Shown in pieces: positions 1 through 11,783 of a stretch of 64,000 bases of DNA. The translations under genes and the position numbers were made by a program. Location of the stretch: contig NC_092329.1 of NCBI RefSeq assembly GCF_036785885.1, positions 3,596,001 through 3,660,000 of the forward strand, written 5' to 3'. Every line of letters starts with the position of its first letter. Position 1 is the stretch's first letter. A model generated the notes under the pieces. It worked only from the letters and a program-made list of their open reading frames with translations. It had not been told where the DNA came from and made no database searches. The stretch comes from Coffea arabica. Taxonomy: Eukaryota; Streptophyta; Magnoliopsida; Gentianales; Rubiaceae.

Positions 1-48
1 GCTCCAGTCAAGAGAACCGAATTTCTAGCCAATAGCCTAGAAGATCAC

Positions 49-109
49 CACACACACACACACACACACACCCCCCCCCCCCCCCCAAAAAACAAAAAAC
101 AAAAAAAAT
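49..109. repeat. CA microsatellite, C-run and A-rich tract
   Basis: About eleven CA units (49-70) run directly into sixteen C (71-86) and then an A-rich tract to 109. It is a simple-sequence repeat, probably polymorphic in length. No gene function is visible. Confidence 0.95.
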
Positions 110-2450
110 ACAGCTTAATGAGGATTTGTCCACTCAAGATGCGATCACCTTCAGCTTCAAGGAGTAACTCTTCTACATCTCGATTTTGATCCATCAGTCT
201 TAAGAAATCTAGCATCTATTAAATCGGTCCAATTGGCCCAAACGTTTCCACTAGAACAGTCGCTTCAATCATCAGCAATCACAATAAACAGGACCTGCAA
301 TGTGCCAGTGTACCATTTATTATCTCCCTGGTCGGCAAGCATATATGAGGCACCTGAGCTTAACTAAATCAGGATACCAAATCCAATCTGCTCACTTTTC
401 TGATGCCCTTATATCTTTCTCAACAGAAGCCAAAGAATCTCAGGAAAGGATTAACATAACTTACCAAATTTACTACTACAAGTTGTGCAATGACCACCCG
501 CCATCTCCAGCACAAAGACGACGTGTATATGAGGTGATCTTGTTTATGGAATGTGGAAACACTTGCTTAACAGCAACGTAACAAAATTCTAATTGTCTTG
601 TTGAATTTAGTTATTGAAGTACTGTGTCAATTCATGCAGTTAGAACTGAGGTCGCATCTTAGATTTAATGCCCTATTTGCTCGTGATCAACTTAGCATAG
701 TACGGAATCATATTCCAGTTTAAGCAGAAATGTAGCTAGACAATGGAGATCACAGTAAAACGAATCTAAGGTGGATCCTGATCAGATTGAGGGGCAAAGG
801 CGAAGAACTGGTACTTAAAAGCAGGATAGCACCGTCAGGTACACTGGACCTCCTGTGCCCATATTAGATTTCAAGAATCACAAAAAGCAAGCAAATGTAA
901 GAGTAACAGTAGAGTGTCATTCATTGGTCCAGTCATGCTAATTGTTAATTCTTTCACAGTTCTGTCTGAGACCAACGTCCAACGGTCGAAGGTTGCTAAA
1001 ATAGCTCTACAACAGGACAAAGTATATGATATACAGGTAAAAATATCAGTAAGAAACTGAAATTTCGCTTCAAGTATTGAGGGTTTTGCTGAATTATAGG
1101 GGAGAAGCTAACATCCCATTTCTAGATATGATAAAAAAATAGGCAGATGACATCAACCTGCGGCTGTCCAACTTGTGTAAGGGCTGCAGACCTGTTACCT
1201 CAGCTGATCAGAGGAGAAAAACAAAAAACTCCATCAATGGAGCAAACTCTGGACTGAAGCTCTTGGAATGTTGCTCAAAACATGATAAAACACCATTTCC
1301 AAGTCCGAGTAACCAATACAAGCACCAATCACGGAGAAATTGAGGGAAAGATAAACCATATTTCAAAGAAGGAGCGGCTACGTGTAATATCCTTAATCTT
1401 TTCCTTCTTCTGCAACTGCAGGACAACAGCTCCTGCAAATACTAGCCAAACTTGAAAATTAAAATGCCAAGAAATTGTATTCTGGTTGAGTATTTAAGAA
1501 GATAACATATATGGATGGACAAGATAAGATAAGAGTTCCATTTATCTCGCCATCCCTTTGTGGATGCACTGTCTTTAGACATATGCTCACTGGTTAGAAG
1601 ATGTAGACAAATATAAGGTGAAGTATTCTATCATTGACCAAAAAGAAAAACAAGATTGCCCTCCAATTCCAATATACTGCCATTGGTATAGAGAAGTGCT
1701 ATCCAAGAAGTACCAAATTATGTCAGAACAAATAGAAGACGTTTACCATTTCTTTTTCCCGTACACGTTTTTTGTGACAATTTCATATGGTTTTACTATC
1801 AATATAAGTGATAGTTGTAAATAGATAAAATGTCCCATATCAATATGTCAAGGAATTCCAGCCAGCGTTCATTTGTCAATTGGTTTTTAGATGGAACAAT
1901 CTAAACTTGACCACGTATAAGTATCATGAGGTTTGGAGATACATGTTCCATATAATACAAAAGAGATGGTATACCATAAATAATGCTTTAATAATAATCT
2001 ATGTAATTTTACTTGCCGACCTGCAATCTCCCCTTTTTTTTTGGGGGGGTTTGGGGGAAGAAGAGGGAAAGGGCCCAAGTTTGATTCCCTTGTTGTCGAC
2101 AATTCTATCGTAATTAGTAGGTTAGGAATTTGGGGATCTAATCCCCACAGCTGGGAGTGAGCTCCTCAGATAATCCACTTGCTGATGATATTATAAAAGA
2201 CAAGAAAATGACTTTTCACGATTTGGAAAAAAAGCTTTGGCTTCCGATGCCCTTCATGTATTCTCCTCCACCTCTTTCGCCCTCTTGGCCCTGCGGCATG
2301 TTGTGGTTCCTAAGCACGCGAATCCCCATCTTGGTCTCTACCTCTCTCCATCTCCAATAGAAATTTGCCCAAAAAAAAAAAGAAAGAAAGAAAAGAAAAA
2401 CCATTTATTCTCCAACTTGCTGCAACCCACCACCTTTGAGCTTTGCCTCC
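110..2450. other. Left spacer, no gene resolved
   Basis: No confident gene was found here. On the minus strand a short stretch after a ttgcag acceptor (about 1433 down to 1328) reads as a lysine-rich, protein-like tail, and a second stretch near 135-205 also looks coding-like. Neither can be joined to a recognised family. They could be the last exon or 3' UTR of a gene, or decayed sequence. A mixed G/T-run tract sits at 2031-2070. Confidence 0.3.
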
Positions 2451-2601
2451 AGTTTATAAGGAGCTAGAATAGAACTTGCTTCTCCATAACATCCTCTCTT
2501 GACTTCCAAGTCTTTTTCCCTTGCCCCCTTTTTGGTTTCATCCCATAATAATCCCATTTCTTGCCTTTGTCTTTTGGAGTATTCCCTCGGAGAATTCCAT
2601 C

Positions 2602-2609
2602 TATATATA
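2602..2609 (+). promoter_or_regulatory. Candidate TATA box of RADIALIS-like gene 1
   Basis: A tatatata-type box lies only about 36 bases before the ATG at 2645. If used, it would give a leader of about ten bases. A second candidate, tataag near 2455-2460, would give a leader of about 160 bases. The sequence alone does not decide between them. Confidence 0.45.
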
Positions 2610-2644
2610 CTTGTAACCAAGTCTCCTACTCTCTTCAGTCTGCA

Positions 2645-4371
2645 ATGGCATCCAGTTCCATGACATCTTCGCGCAGCTCTTCTCAGTCCTGGACTGCAAA
2701 GCAGAACAAGCAATTTGAGGAGGCCTTGGCTACCTATGACAAGGACACTCCTGATCGCTGGTATAACATCGCCAGGGCCGTGGGTGGAAAATCAGAAGAG
2801 GAAGTCAGGAGGCACTATGAGGTCCTTGTAAAGGACATCATGCAAATAGAATCAGACCAAGTTCCCTTGCCTAACTACAGGTCCATGGCAAGCAATGGCA
2901 GAGGATATGCTAACGAGCAGAGGTAATTCCTGATCACTGATGTTCTTGCCCCCCCTTGCACATTTTCCAGGTATTCTCCATGCAATCTGCATCGTAATGC
3001 ATCTCAATTATGTGTTGTTGAATCTTTGAGCTCGCTCATTGCATTCACTTTCTTGAAAAAATCAAGCATGGTAATTAATTACAAGTTACAACTTCTCGCT
3101 GTGTGTGTTTTAAGCTTGAATTCTTTCCACATTAAGTTCAACCGCTTCTTTCATTTCATTGTTGAAGCATGACAAGTGCATTTAGATCAACATTAATTTT
3201 AAAAAAAAAAAACAGGATGATACGTTTCCATCATCTAAGCCAAATGGAATACTGTCAATACAAGCAATATGTCCCTAGATATCGACAATAAGACATGCAT
3301 TGTTAAAATCTTTGGAGAGCTTTCCATCTCTGGTTGCTTTTTTGGCCAAGTGTTCCATTTCTGGTAAAGTTAAGAATTGTCTCCAAAGACTTTTCTATAC
3401 TATCCGTTCAAATAAATAAATAAGCAAACAGATTACCCCTGCCAACCTGATTTCTTGATATTTTATTAACATCTACGTAATTGGTTCAGGTTTCCTACAA
3501 GAATCCACATGAAATTTAATCTTACTCGTTTTGGAGCACATGCACATGGTCCTACTCCACAAATTCGCCCACCTCACTATACGGAAAACATACATATAGT
3601 TTAATGCTAGTTTCTGGTCTCAGTAAGAATTCTCACGTGATTCCAAACAAAATTGAAGTTAAATCCTGACATCCCTTGATAAATTTTCAATAATCCCAAG
3701 ACTTGCTCGAGAGGTACAGCATTTCTTGGACCAAGCACATAAGGCAGTTTCGTTCATCTGCTAGAAGGATCATGATCAATTTCGTGCTGACGATAATAAG
3801 CATGTTTAATTTGGTTTGCCATACATCGTATTCTTCTGTAACCGAAGATAACGACTTTCTTTTAGTTGTACGACATTTTTGAGACATTAACCTTTCCCGA
3901 GGAAATTTTAAAATTTTATCTGAACAGTTAAATAATGTGGTGAATATGCTGTCTCTCCCTCCTAATAGTTTATTGGTGGTTTGACCTAGAGATAAGAAGA
4001 TATCGCAGGATAAAGTGACAGATGAGGTCAATCTATTAATCTTGTGGGCCGAAAGTTTATACGCAATTAGAACTAGTATATGTACCGGGAAAATTAATTT
4101 TAAGCAAGTGCCAGCATCCATTCTTACTCTTTTATTGTCTGACCTCATTCTATCTAACTTTCTTTCTTCTAGTACCTAACGTGATATTATTGAAAAGTTG
4201 GATGATAGCGTGAGGAGTAAGAATGAGTATTATTCAATAATAAGACATTTAAGAACGACTACGATACATGCAATACATACATACATATACATATAGGTGA
4301 CAGACATTTTTTATTTCACTAATTAAGCTGTTTTCTTGGACAGGCTTTTGAAGAATCTAAAGCTACAGTAG
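2645..4371 (+). CDS. RADIALIS-like single-MYB (SANT) protein, gene 1
   Basis: Two exons: 2645-2922 and 4344-4371, with a 1,421-base intron (gtaatt...ttggacag) in phase 2, giving 101 residues. The protein is little more than one MYB/SANT domain (about residues 15-65). It has the RAD signature [20 protein letters not shown], then TPDRW and the [20 protein letters not shown] helix. A VPLPNY motif follows, and the second exon supplies the short LLKNLKLQ tail typical of the family. RAD-like proteins are small nuclear proteins that compete with larger MYB partners (DRIF/DIV) rather than activating transcription themselves. Without the splice the frame stops directly after EQR, so the mini-exon is needed for the conserved tail. 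The start is the first ATG in frame. A paralogue lies at 46.6-47.1 kb on the other strand. Confidence 0.95.
2923..4343 (+). other. Long intron of RADIALIS-like gene 1
   Basis: AT-rich intron with phase-2 GT-AG borders, more than six times the length of the intron at the same position in the paralogue. It carries an unassigned 153-codon antisense reading frame with an ATG start (3687-4148, minus). That frame matches no family I know and is not called as a gene. Confidence 0.85.
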
Positions 4372-5053
4372 AGTTCAAAACTTAGAGCATATCAAGGCAC
4401 AGTGCAGTCAGAAATGTGGTGTAAGAAAAAGCAGATGCTTCATTCAGAAATCCTGAATTTGTGTTGTGGTGTTTTTTGTCTTCTGTTCAGCTGTACTTAC
4501 CAAGTGTTAACTATAAAATAGATAGGTCCCAGGTGTGCAAAACAGAACTGCCAATTGTGCAAAAGGCATCATGTGTATTACTATTATCCATCTACGTCTA
4601 CGTTAATGCAGTCTTGTTCTTCTTCTTCTGTGTTGTATAACTATAACAACCTTTCTTGTCCGGTATTTGAAATTCTAACAGAACAATGATCAAAAAGCAA
4701 AGAAGAAAAAAAAAAAACCCAATCAAAAGCAGAGTGCAGAATATACTGATCAAATGATAAGATGGGCTTCGACCGTCATCTTCACCAGAGGAAGAAGTCC
4801 TTTGGAGGATACGGTACAGTTGTAAACCATTAAAAGATGCGAAAAGGGCAGGAAAATTTAGGTTTACATAAAAAGAGAATCACGGAATTTGGTGCGCAAA
4901 TTAGGCAGCAAGTAGACCTACGCCTACACTACGTTGGAATTGACTGAAGAAGCTCTTGGCAGTTGGCTCTTGCGTTCGATAAGAAGATGCTGTTTTGGCG
5001 GCGTTATTTTTGGTATATAACAAAAGCTTCAAAGGGAAAATAGGTATCCCAAG

Positions 5054-5126
5054 TGGAGATGCGGGGTATCGATCCCCGTACCTCTCGCATGCTAAGCGAG
5101 CGCTCTACCATCTGAGCTACATCCCC
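5054..5126 (-). tRNA. tRNA-Ala (anticodon AGC)
   Basis: Read on the minus strand, this 73-base sequence folds as a full cloverleaf. The acceptor GGGGATG pairs with CATCTCC, the A box lies in TAGCTCAGATGGTAGAGCGC, the anticodon loop is CTTAGCA with a CTCGC/GCGAG stem, and the B box is within GGGGATCGATACCCC. The discriminator base is A and there is no intron. A TTTT run about 14 bases past the 3' end (5037-5040 on this strand) is a good RNA polymerase III terminator. It delivers alanine in cytosolic translation. Confidence 0.97.
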
Positions 5127-8100
5127 TTTGGTGTCGGTCCGTCATACTTGTACCTCAAACGCGATAATTAACATAGATTTGCTGATATTCTGGTACGATG
5201 CTGAGGGTATAGGAAGAGGACTTTTCCGGCTCGTCCTGCGAGCCGGCGCGTTAGCTGCCTTGGCCAACTAATACGTATTTGTATTTTTGTTTTTCCGGAA
5301 TATAATTATTGACTAATTGCCAATAGTTGGCCATGTGAAATTGTCAATTAATTTACTACCATACATAAATATAATTGGCCACGTGAAATTGTCAATATAC
5401 AGTTGTTTACTACTACAAGTCTACAACTAATGTTACAATGCCGCCCCATTTTCGGGCAAATGATAGTGGTCCAGACTTTCTTTTTTTTTTTTTTTTTTTA
5501 TCATCAACATCACAATTGTTGTCATCATCAATTTCAGCATTCATAATCAGACGACAATCCAATTGGGACAAGCAAAACCCTCTTCGGCCGCAGGCTGGCG
5601 CAAAAGCTCAAACCATCAAATTAAAGACTTCCCATGTTCATCACACAACATCATCATCCGAGGACAGCAAGCAAACCGCCATACATTCCTTCCTCCCCAT
5701 CTATCATAAACCGCAATTAAATCTATGGCTCCATTGGGCATCATTGACTCCTCAACCCTCGATCCTCTTCTTCACCACTTACGCCGTCCATCGTGACACT
5801 GAGGTGCAAAAGTAGGAATATTCGAGTTCTCTGCAGTTACAGCAGGTGCAATCGCAGAGGATATTTGACCGTTTGGATCGATCGAGTTCAGCTCGAGCTC
5901 GAGCTTGATCTAATCTGAACCCACAACATAAAAAATTCCAATGATGCACGGTGCACCGCCACCCTTGACCCCGGGCCAAAAGGAGCCAAAGCTCCAATTC
6001 ATGAATTGCAATGATGGCTGGTTGAAGTTCGTTGGTGGGGTCCCGGAAAATGCCATGCTATCCTATACAGGTTGTTTGTGGCCAATGCGGACTGAAGATC
6101 TAATTCAATGTGGGCCAGGTGGGTCATGCATGGTCACTCACGACTCACGAAGTCGAAAGATTAGATAAGTTCGAGGGTTTCCACTTGCATGGGGAACTCA
6201 GTGAGTGTCATTTAAAGGGGGCGATGAGCAAAAGACAACTTGGTTCATGGAAGAATAATGCCTGGTCTTTTCGAGGAAGAAGACGCACGATCAGATGATA
6301 AAAAGGCGGATGAGGAGATTGAGACTTTGAAAGGGTGGCGTACGTATGTGGCTGCTATATAGATATACATTGCTTGTCAGATGAAGCCATGGGTAGGTTT
6401 TGGTTTGGTTTGGTGGGGAAGGGGAGGACTGAGGAGTTAGTATGATTTATGAATGAGGCAGTACTGGTTTGGCTTGCGTTTCTCAGCAAACATATATCCT
6501 CGTACTTCTCGAGGCTGCGTACACCTTGGCGATGAAGGAAGTAAAGTGGGAAAGGAAACATTTCAGTTCCATGACAAAATGTGATTCTCAGGATAGTTAT
6601 TCTCTAGGAGACTTTTTTTAAATGATTGGAGCTTTTCTTTTTCCGTTTTTCCCCTTTATTAAGCTCTAAACGCAAAACTTTTCCAGCTCTTGCTATTTTT
6701 CGGACTCCCGTAAATTGGACTACCACTTTTTAGCAAACGTAATACTAAAATAAATGTATCCAGATAGGATCCTCTATGCCACTACTCGATGCCAAATTCA
6801 ATACCAATCTCACTTATCACGTGTTGGTTAGAGAAATTTAAATGAACAGCACATGACAAATTAAATGAATAAAACACTTGGCATAAATATAGAAGTGACA
6901 CTGAATTGTCACCGAAAAAGTGGCACTGAGGATCCCATATGGCATTGGTATGTATCAGTCACTTTTTGCTAACCTCTCGATCATTTGCCTTTTACTCAAA
7001 AACCATATTAGTATTTCGGAGATATTACATCCATTCTTTTGAAGACTTCCAAAATATAAATATATTTTTCCCGTTTGAGGGAGACTCCAACTGAGTAATA
7101 AATAAGGCGGGAGGAGACGGAGTTAAGTGAAACCCTCAGAATGAGACCGGGCCAAGAAATGAGTCCACAGTTGCCAATCACAACTCACTGACCCATTGTT
7201 GAGGCCGACTTCGAAATATTACAATAAGGAGTGGGCTTGTTTAGTTAAATGAAGTGCAGCCTTTCTCTAGGTTGTCCCCTCTTCGGCTCCATTTGACGTT
7301 ACGGTGCTTTTAAGCAAGCAGGCATTTGATAACTAATTTCCCGTAACTTAAGAAACTCAATTTTTGATGAATTAATAATAGCACTTTTGCTAGAAGTACT
7401 TGTATCAGAGACATTTCGCAATCCCAAACAAACGAAACGAACCTTAATCTTCTCTCGACAGATCCATGCAACTCAGTCAGCCAGCCGCAGCACTGATCTT
7501 CAATCATGGTGATGGTGCTTTCCGGGTCATGTTAGAGCTGGTTGGTAAAAAACAAGTCAGTCCTTTTCCCGAAATTGAACAATTTCTCTCATTCGAGGTT
7601 TTTGTTTTCATCTTTTCTCTCATTAAACTCTGAATTATCTCGGGACATCGGCAGTTATCACTAGCACACGCCTTGCCTTTTATCACTAGCACCAAGTTCA
7701 TACAATCCGTATTAGATATGCAGAATTGCAAATATTTGTCACCTAAGAATTAAATCCCTTTTTTTGCATGAATGATTAACTTCAATTATCATTGTATCAC
7801 GCCTCTGTTCTACGCCGGACGTACAAGCACCAATATTATGCAATGACACGGTAATGGTTGTATCAAGCTTAGAGGTCAAAGAAATCGACATGCAATGCCC
7901 ACAAAACATTTTCTTTTGTTGTTCACCTAAAATAGGTAAAGAACTGGCGTAAAAAGACTAGATCATATGGTTGCCGGCTTTTGCATCATATAATTATCAA
8001 CCAAGGGATGGAAGCTAAAGACAGTCAACTCAAGTGCAAAAAGCAAAAGCATGTCTCAATGAAGTAGTGGAAGTTCAGGCGTTAACAGATTTATACCTTG

Positions 8101-8634
8101 CCTGATAGGCCTCTTGGAAAATAAAATCTGAATCGAGAACTGACAAGTGGAAAAAGCAACCATAATAATTAATAAAGAAAGAAGAAAAAAGAAAAAAAAG
8201 GGGCACTAATGAAGAACATATATAGGACTTGGTGGGGAGCTGGTCTTCGCTCCCCAACCTCTAGTACGTACAAGAATTTAAGGACCATCGGACTGCAAAA
8301 GAAACACAAAAGATGCAAAGGAAATGGCACAAGAAATTAAGACCAAGTTCTTGGTAATAATATGCTAGCTAGAGAGAAACTTTAATAACTTGAACCCCCA
8401 AAAAAAAAATATTAAAAATAATAAAAATAAGTAAGAGAAAGGCACCTCGATCGATCCCCAGAAAAGCATACATGAATCTTAACTAATGAAAGAAGAGAAA
8501 CTCAGGAGCCCGTAATCCATCTCTCATCTCTACTACTCTCCCTATACAAAAACCCACACCCATTCTACATCACCTAATATACTCGAGATAAATCTAGGAA
8601 TCCCGCTACACTGCATTCCCCTTAAAACGTTTAT
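5127..8634. other. Spacer between tRNA and ZF-HD gene
   Basis: No recognisable gene. Open stretches at 5438-5815 and 5941-6298 show no known domain. A short ATG frame near 5725 gives a protein-like start (MAPLGIIDSSTLDPLL) but stops after about 23 codons, so it may be a decayed first exon. The 3' UTR of the minus-strand ZF-HD gene must lie just below 8635. Confidence 0.5.
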
Positions 8635-9495
8635 TTATGATTCTTGAGGGTTCTTTTTGGCAGAATTCTTGTTGTTGTGCATCCAAACCTTAAAAACTTG
8701 TCTTTTCACTCCAACCTCACTGCAAAACCTTTGCACTTCAGTATCATCTTCCCTTGGAATCCTCCATCCGAGCTTCTCGGCAAATGCCAGCATCTTATCC
8801 TTCTGCTCCTGAGAAAACTTAGTCCGAAACCTCTTCTTTGCAAGAACAAATTGCGGGGGTGGAGGAACTGATGTTGACTGGTAGGCGTTGAAATTCAGCT
8901 CCTCACTTGAAGAATCTGTGGCTGCACTTGCACTCCCACCTCCAAAAGCCATCTTCACTGGCTGAACCATAGTAGTCCAGTGGTTAGCGTGCACGTTCAT
9001 GGACTCCCCACGATGTTGGTTCATGGACGGAGAGGGCAGCGGCGGCGGAAGTGGGAGCTGGTGCACCACAATTGCACCGTCTCCACTGGATTCTTTGCGG
9101 TGGAAGTTGCGGTGGCAGTGACAAGCAGCGCACTTGAAGGCCTCGAGGGTTCCTTCTTCACCGCTGGGCATGAATTCTCCGCAACCATCTGTAACATTTC
9201 CGCCAATGCTAGCAGCGTGGTTCTTGAGGCATTCGCGGTATCTAGTACTACTAGTGCTATGACTTCTTCCAGCTGTGGGAGTTGGAGTTTTGGATTTAGA
9301 TCCACCTGAACTCAGTGCAGCTGCAGTTGCACCGGGGCCTCGGGAAGATTTCTCTTGGTGAATCAGCTGGTCTTCGGGATGCTGAATATGATGGTTATGA
9401 TGGGTGGCGGTGCTATGCTCTAGGTTTTCAAGTGGGTCATAACCTAAAGAACCTGATGGTATTCTCATTTCCTTATCCTCACCAGCTAGAGCCAT
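8635..9495 (-). CDS. Zinc finger-homeodomain (ZF-HD/ZHD) transcription factor
   Basis: Intronless coding region of 286 residues, as is usual for ZHD genes. Residues about 86-134 form the ZF-HD dimerisation finger: YRECLKNHA, then DGCGEFMPSGEEGTLEAF, then KCAACHCHRNFHRKE. It carries the expected Cys/His ligands (C89, H93, C105, C122, C125, H128, H132). Residues about 220-281 are the atypical homeodomain, starting KKRFRTKFSQEQKDKM and with the recognition helix RQVFKVWMHNNKNSAKK. Between them is a Pro/Ser-rich linker with PPPP runs. ZHD proteins act as nuclear homo- and heterodimers, and in Arabidopsis they act in floral and vascular development and light or hormone responses. The subclade cannot be fixed by eye. 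The ATG at 9495 is the first in frame and is followed by a complete domain set. Confidence 0.96.
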   Translation of the reverse strand: MALAGEDKEMRIPSGSLGYDPLENLEHSTATHHNHHIQHPEDQLIHQEKSSRGPGATAAALSSGGSKSKTPTPTAGRSHSTSSTRYRECLKNHAASIGGNVTDGCGEFMPSGEEGTLEAFKCAACHCHRNFHRKESSGDGAIVVHQLPLPPPLPSPSMNQHRGESMNVHANHWTTMVQPVKMAFGGGSASAATDSSSEELNFNAYQSTSVPPPPQFVLAKKRFRTKFSQEQKDKMLAFAEKLGWRIPREDDTEVQRFCSEVGVKRQVFKVWMHNNKNSAKKNPQES

Positions 9496-9941
9496 TTATG
9501 TCTGTCGGAGGATAATAATATCAAACCCAAAGTAGATTGATGTTTGCCCCTCAAATAAAATCCTCCAACGATTAATCTACTACTAGCATTTTATGGGGTC
9601 AATTATTGACTACTATAATTGATTTTCAAAAGGGTTAACTAGAGTAGCTTAACTAAATCGTCCTCGTACAAAATCTAAGTGGTCACCCTAATCTTAGAGA
9701 TTGTCAATAATATTCAGCTTTTTTGTCCTCATCTCAACTACCCATATCCCCAAATTTCAAACTGTTTGCTTGATCAGAATCAAGATCTAAAGTGACAAAG
9801 AAGGTAACAGAGGGAAGATGGGGGCCATCTGGATAGAAGAAACACCTAACTAGTTAAAAGAAAAACAAAAGAGAGAAGTCTCCAAGATATCTTGAAAAGG
9901 AGAGTGCAGAAACATGAATGGGGCCCTGACTACTCTACCTT

Positions 9942-10140
9942 AGAATAAGCCTGCCGCAGCTCCTCCACCACCACCACCTTAGGATTGTATCGAATGGGAT
10001 TTCTGTTGTCCCAAAAAAAACATGGAGAGAAGCAGGGTTTAGGTTTTTTCTTTTCTTGGTGAGATAAAGTGAAAGAGAGAAAAGAGAGGAAGAAAAGAGG
10101 AGGATGAGGGTTAATTGGGGTAGAGGGAGAAAAGAGGGCG
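9942..10140 (-). promoter_or_regulatory. Probable CT-rich leader and 5'-UTR exon of the ZF-HD gene
   Basis: On the minus strand this is a long pyrimidine-rich tract (tctctctttc, ctcctctttt) typical of plant core promoters and leaders. It ends at a possible donor, CTAAG|gtagag, at 9942/9941. A matching acceptor, ctccgacag, lies a few bases before the ATG at 9495. A 5'-UTR intron of roughly 0.4 kb is therefore plausible. This is inference from sequence signals only. Confidence 0.35.
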
Positions 10141-11783
10141 TGGGGGGAGTGTTTCAGTGGTTCCAACAGGCCAACTATGTATCCAACAAGAGACAGCTTG
10201 GTTGCTTGTGATGAAGCTAAGGGAGGAGATAAGTGGAAAACAACTGATGAGATTAACAACAACTGAGCATAAAAACAACCGACAGAGTCATGTTCGTCCT
10301 CTCCCACGCCCTGCCACTTGGTCCCATCCCTCCCCCGTCATTATTGCCCCTTTCTATATATTTCTTATCTTTGCCAGTTCTCTCACGTACTCGCCTCTCT
10401 TTTTTGTTTATGACACTCCCAATTGACGCTTACAGCCTTATGTAGCCTCATGATTCTTCATTAGATTTGATATGATGCTCTCCCTCACCATGTTTTCTCC
10501 CAATAATCCCAGGTTCTAGATTCCATTAGTCGTTAAAAATGGAGTCTTGATCCCGGTTTAACGAGTAACAAAACAGCATAGGCGAGTTGGCCCTGTTGGG
10601 TAAACGAATCAACTGTTAAAGTAAACGGTAAGGTGAAAAAGAAAGAGAAGGAGCTAGAAGGTAGGTCCACAGTGGCGCACTTGTCCTCTTGTGCCTTTTG
10701 AGTTGAAATTGAGTTGAGGCTTAGCCAAACTTAGCTGCTCAGTTCTCCCATCTATCTATCCATCCTATCTTCCGAAAGCCGAAAGGCAGAAGAGGCTAGC
10801 TATTGTATTGTATCCGTGTGTGTGTGTGACACTATGCTTCTCTGCAGCGTTCTGCCTGCGCACCTCTGCCAAGTCCATGCTTTCCCCAAGCAATGTCTTT
10901 ACCTTTCCGTGATACAATCGATGCTTTCCCCTTCTCTTTCTTTTTCTCTCTCTATCCATGCTTGGACTACAGTGATCTGTGATATGCTTTGGTACTTGGT
11001 TGGGTTACTGCATACCGGCCCCTAGTGGTACAGTGCAGCAAACTGACCAATGGAAACCATTTATCTGGATGCCATGGAATCAGATAAATATTCTTTCATC
11101 TTCTTAGTATTGATTACTCTTTACTAGACGGGTTATAGTTTTTGAGCTTTCGTTGTCGCTGTGTACAGTTAATATTCTTTCATTAAGCCAAAAACCCTTT
11201 TTCCCCTCCTACTTCTATTGTTGGTTTCTTGTTTTACTTTTCTTTTCTCAAGGAGGAAGTTCACTGGCACTGTACTATTTACAGCAGCTAGGCCTGTTGA
11301 TTTACTGCTGTAAAGAAGGAACAGGGACTGACTCCATTGCTAAATATCAAGCTAGCTAGTGAGTGCTTCAATAGCTGGAGATGGATGAGGAAAATAAGGT
11401 GAAAGCGAAAGGAAGTTCAGTAGCATTTTTTTTTCCCTAGTGTTTTGAGCGTCCTATGGCTGCCTAGATCTAGTAAACTCACGGGCAATATTAACCATTT
11501 ATAGGCAGTATGGGGTGCAACTTTTGGGGAATAGATTTTATTAAATAAACTGAATTTTTAGCTCAGAGAATATTTGTGATAAGAAATTAACTGATCTATT
11601 ACGGGTGGTGAGAGATGCGATATCAGTAGTAGTGTCACTCTCTGGATAACTTCCTTCATCACTAAAATGAAGATTACCAACTACCTACCTGTAGGCCAAA
11701 TGTATTTGGATAGACCTGTTTTACCATAAATTTTTCAAACATGTGGTATAATTAATAACTAATAAGACATGCATTTTATTATA
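10141..11783. other. Spacer upstream of the ZF-HD gene
   Basis: Divergent promoter side of the ZF-HD gene followed by spacer. A short GT repeat occurs near 10816-10828. No coding region is supported. Confidence 0.5.

Noticed and set aside
2561-2644. N-terminal extension of RADIALIS-like gene 1
   Set aside because: The frame is open but begins at a TTG; the family starts at the ATG at 2645.
5438-5815. 125-codon plus-strand frame with a phenylalanine run
   Set aside because: The run comes from a poly-T tract and the rest matches nothing known.
8980-9309. Open frames on both strands inside the ZF-HD gene
   Set aside because: They are out-of-frame shadows of the ZF-HD coding sequence.
9930-10307. 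125-codon minus-strand frame upstream of the ZF-HD gene
   Set aside because: Pyrimidine-rich low-complexity sequence that gives a Pro/Ser/Phe string without a domain; better read as leader or promoter.
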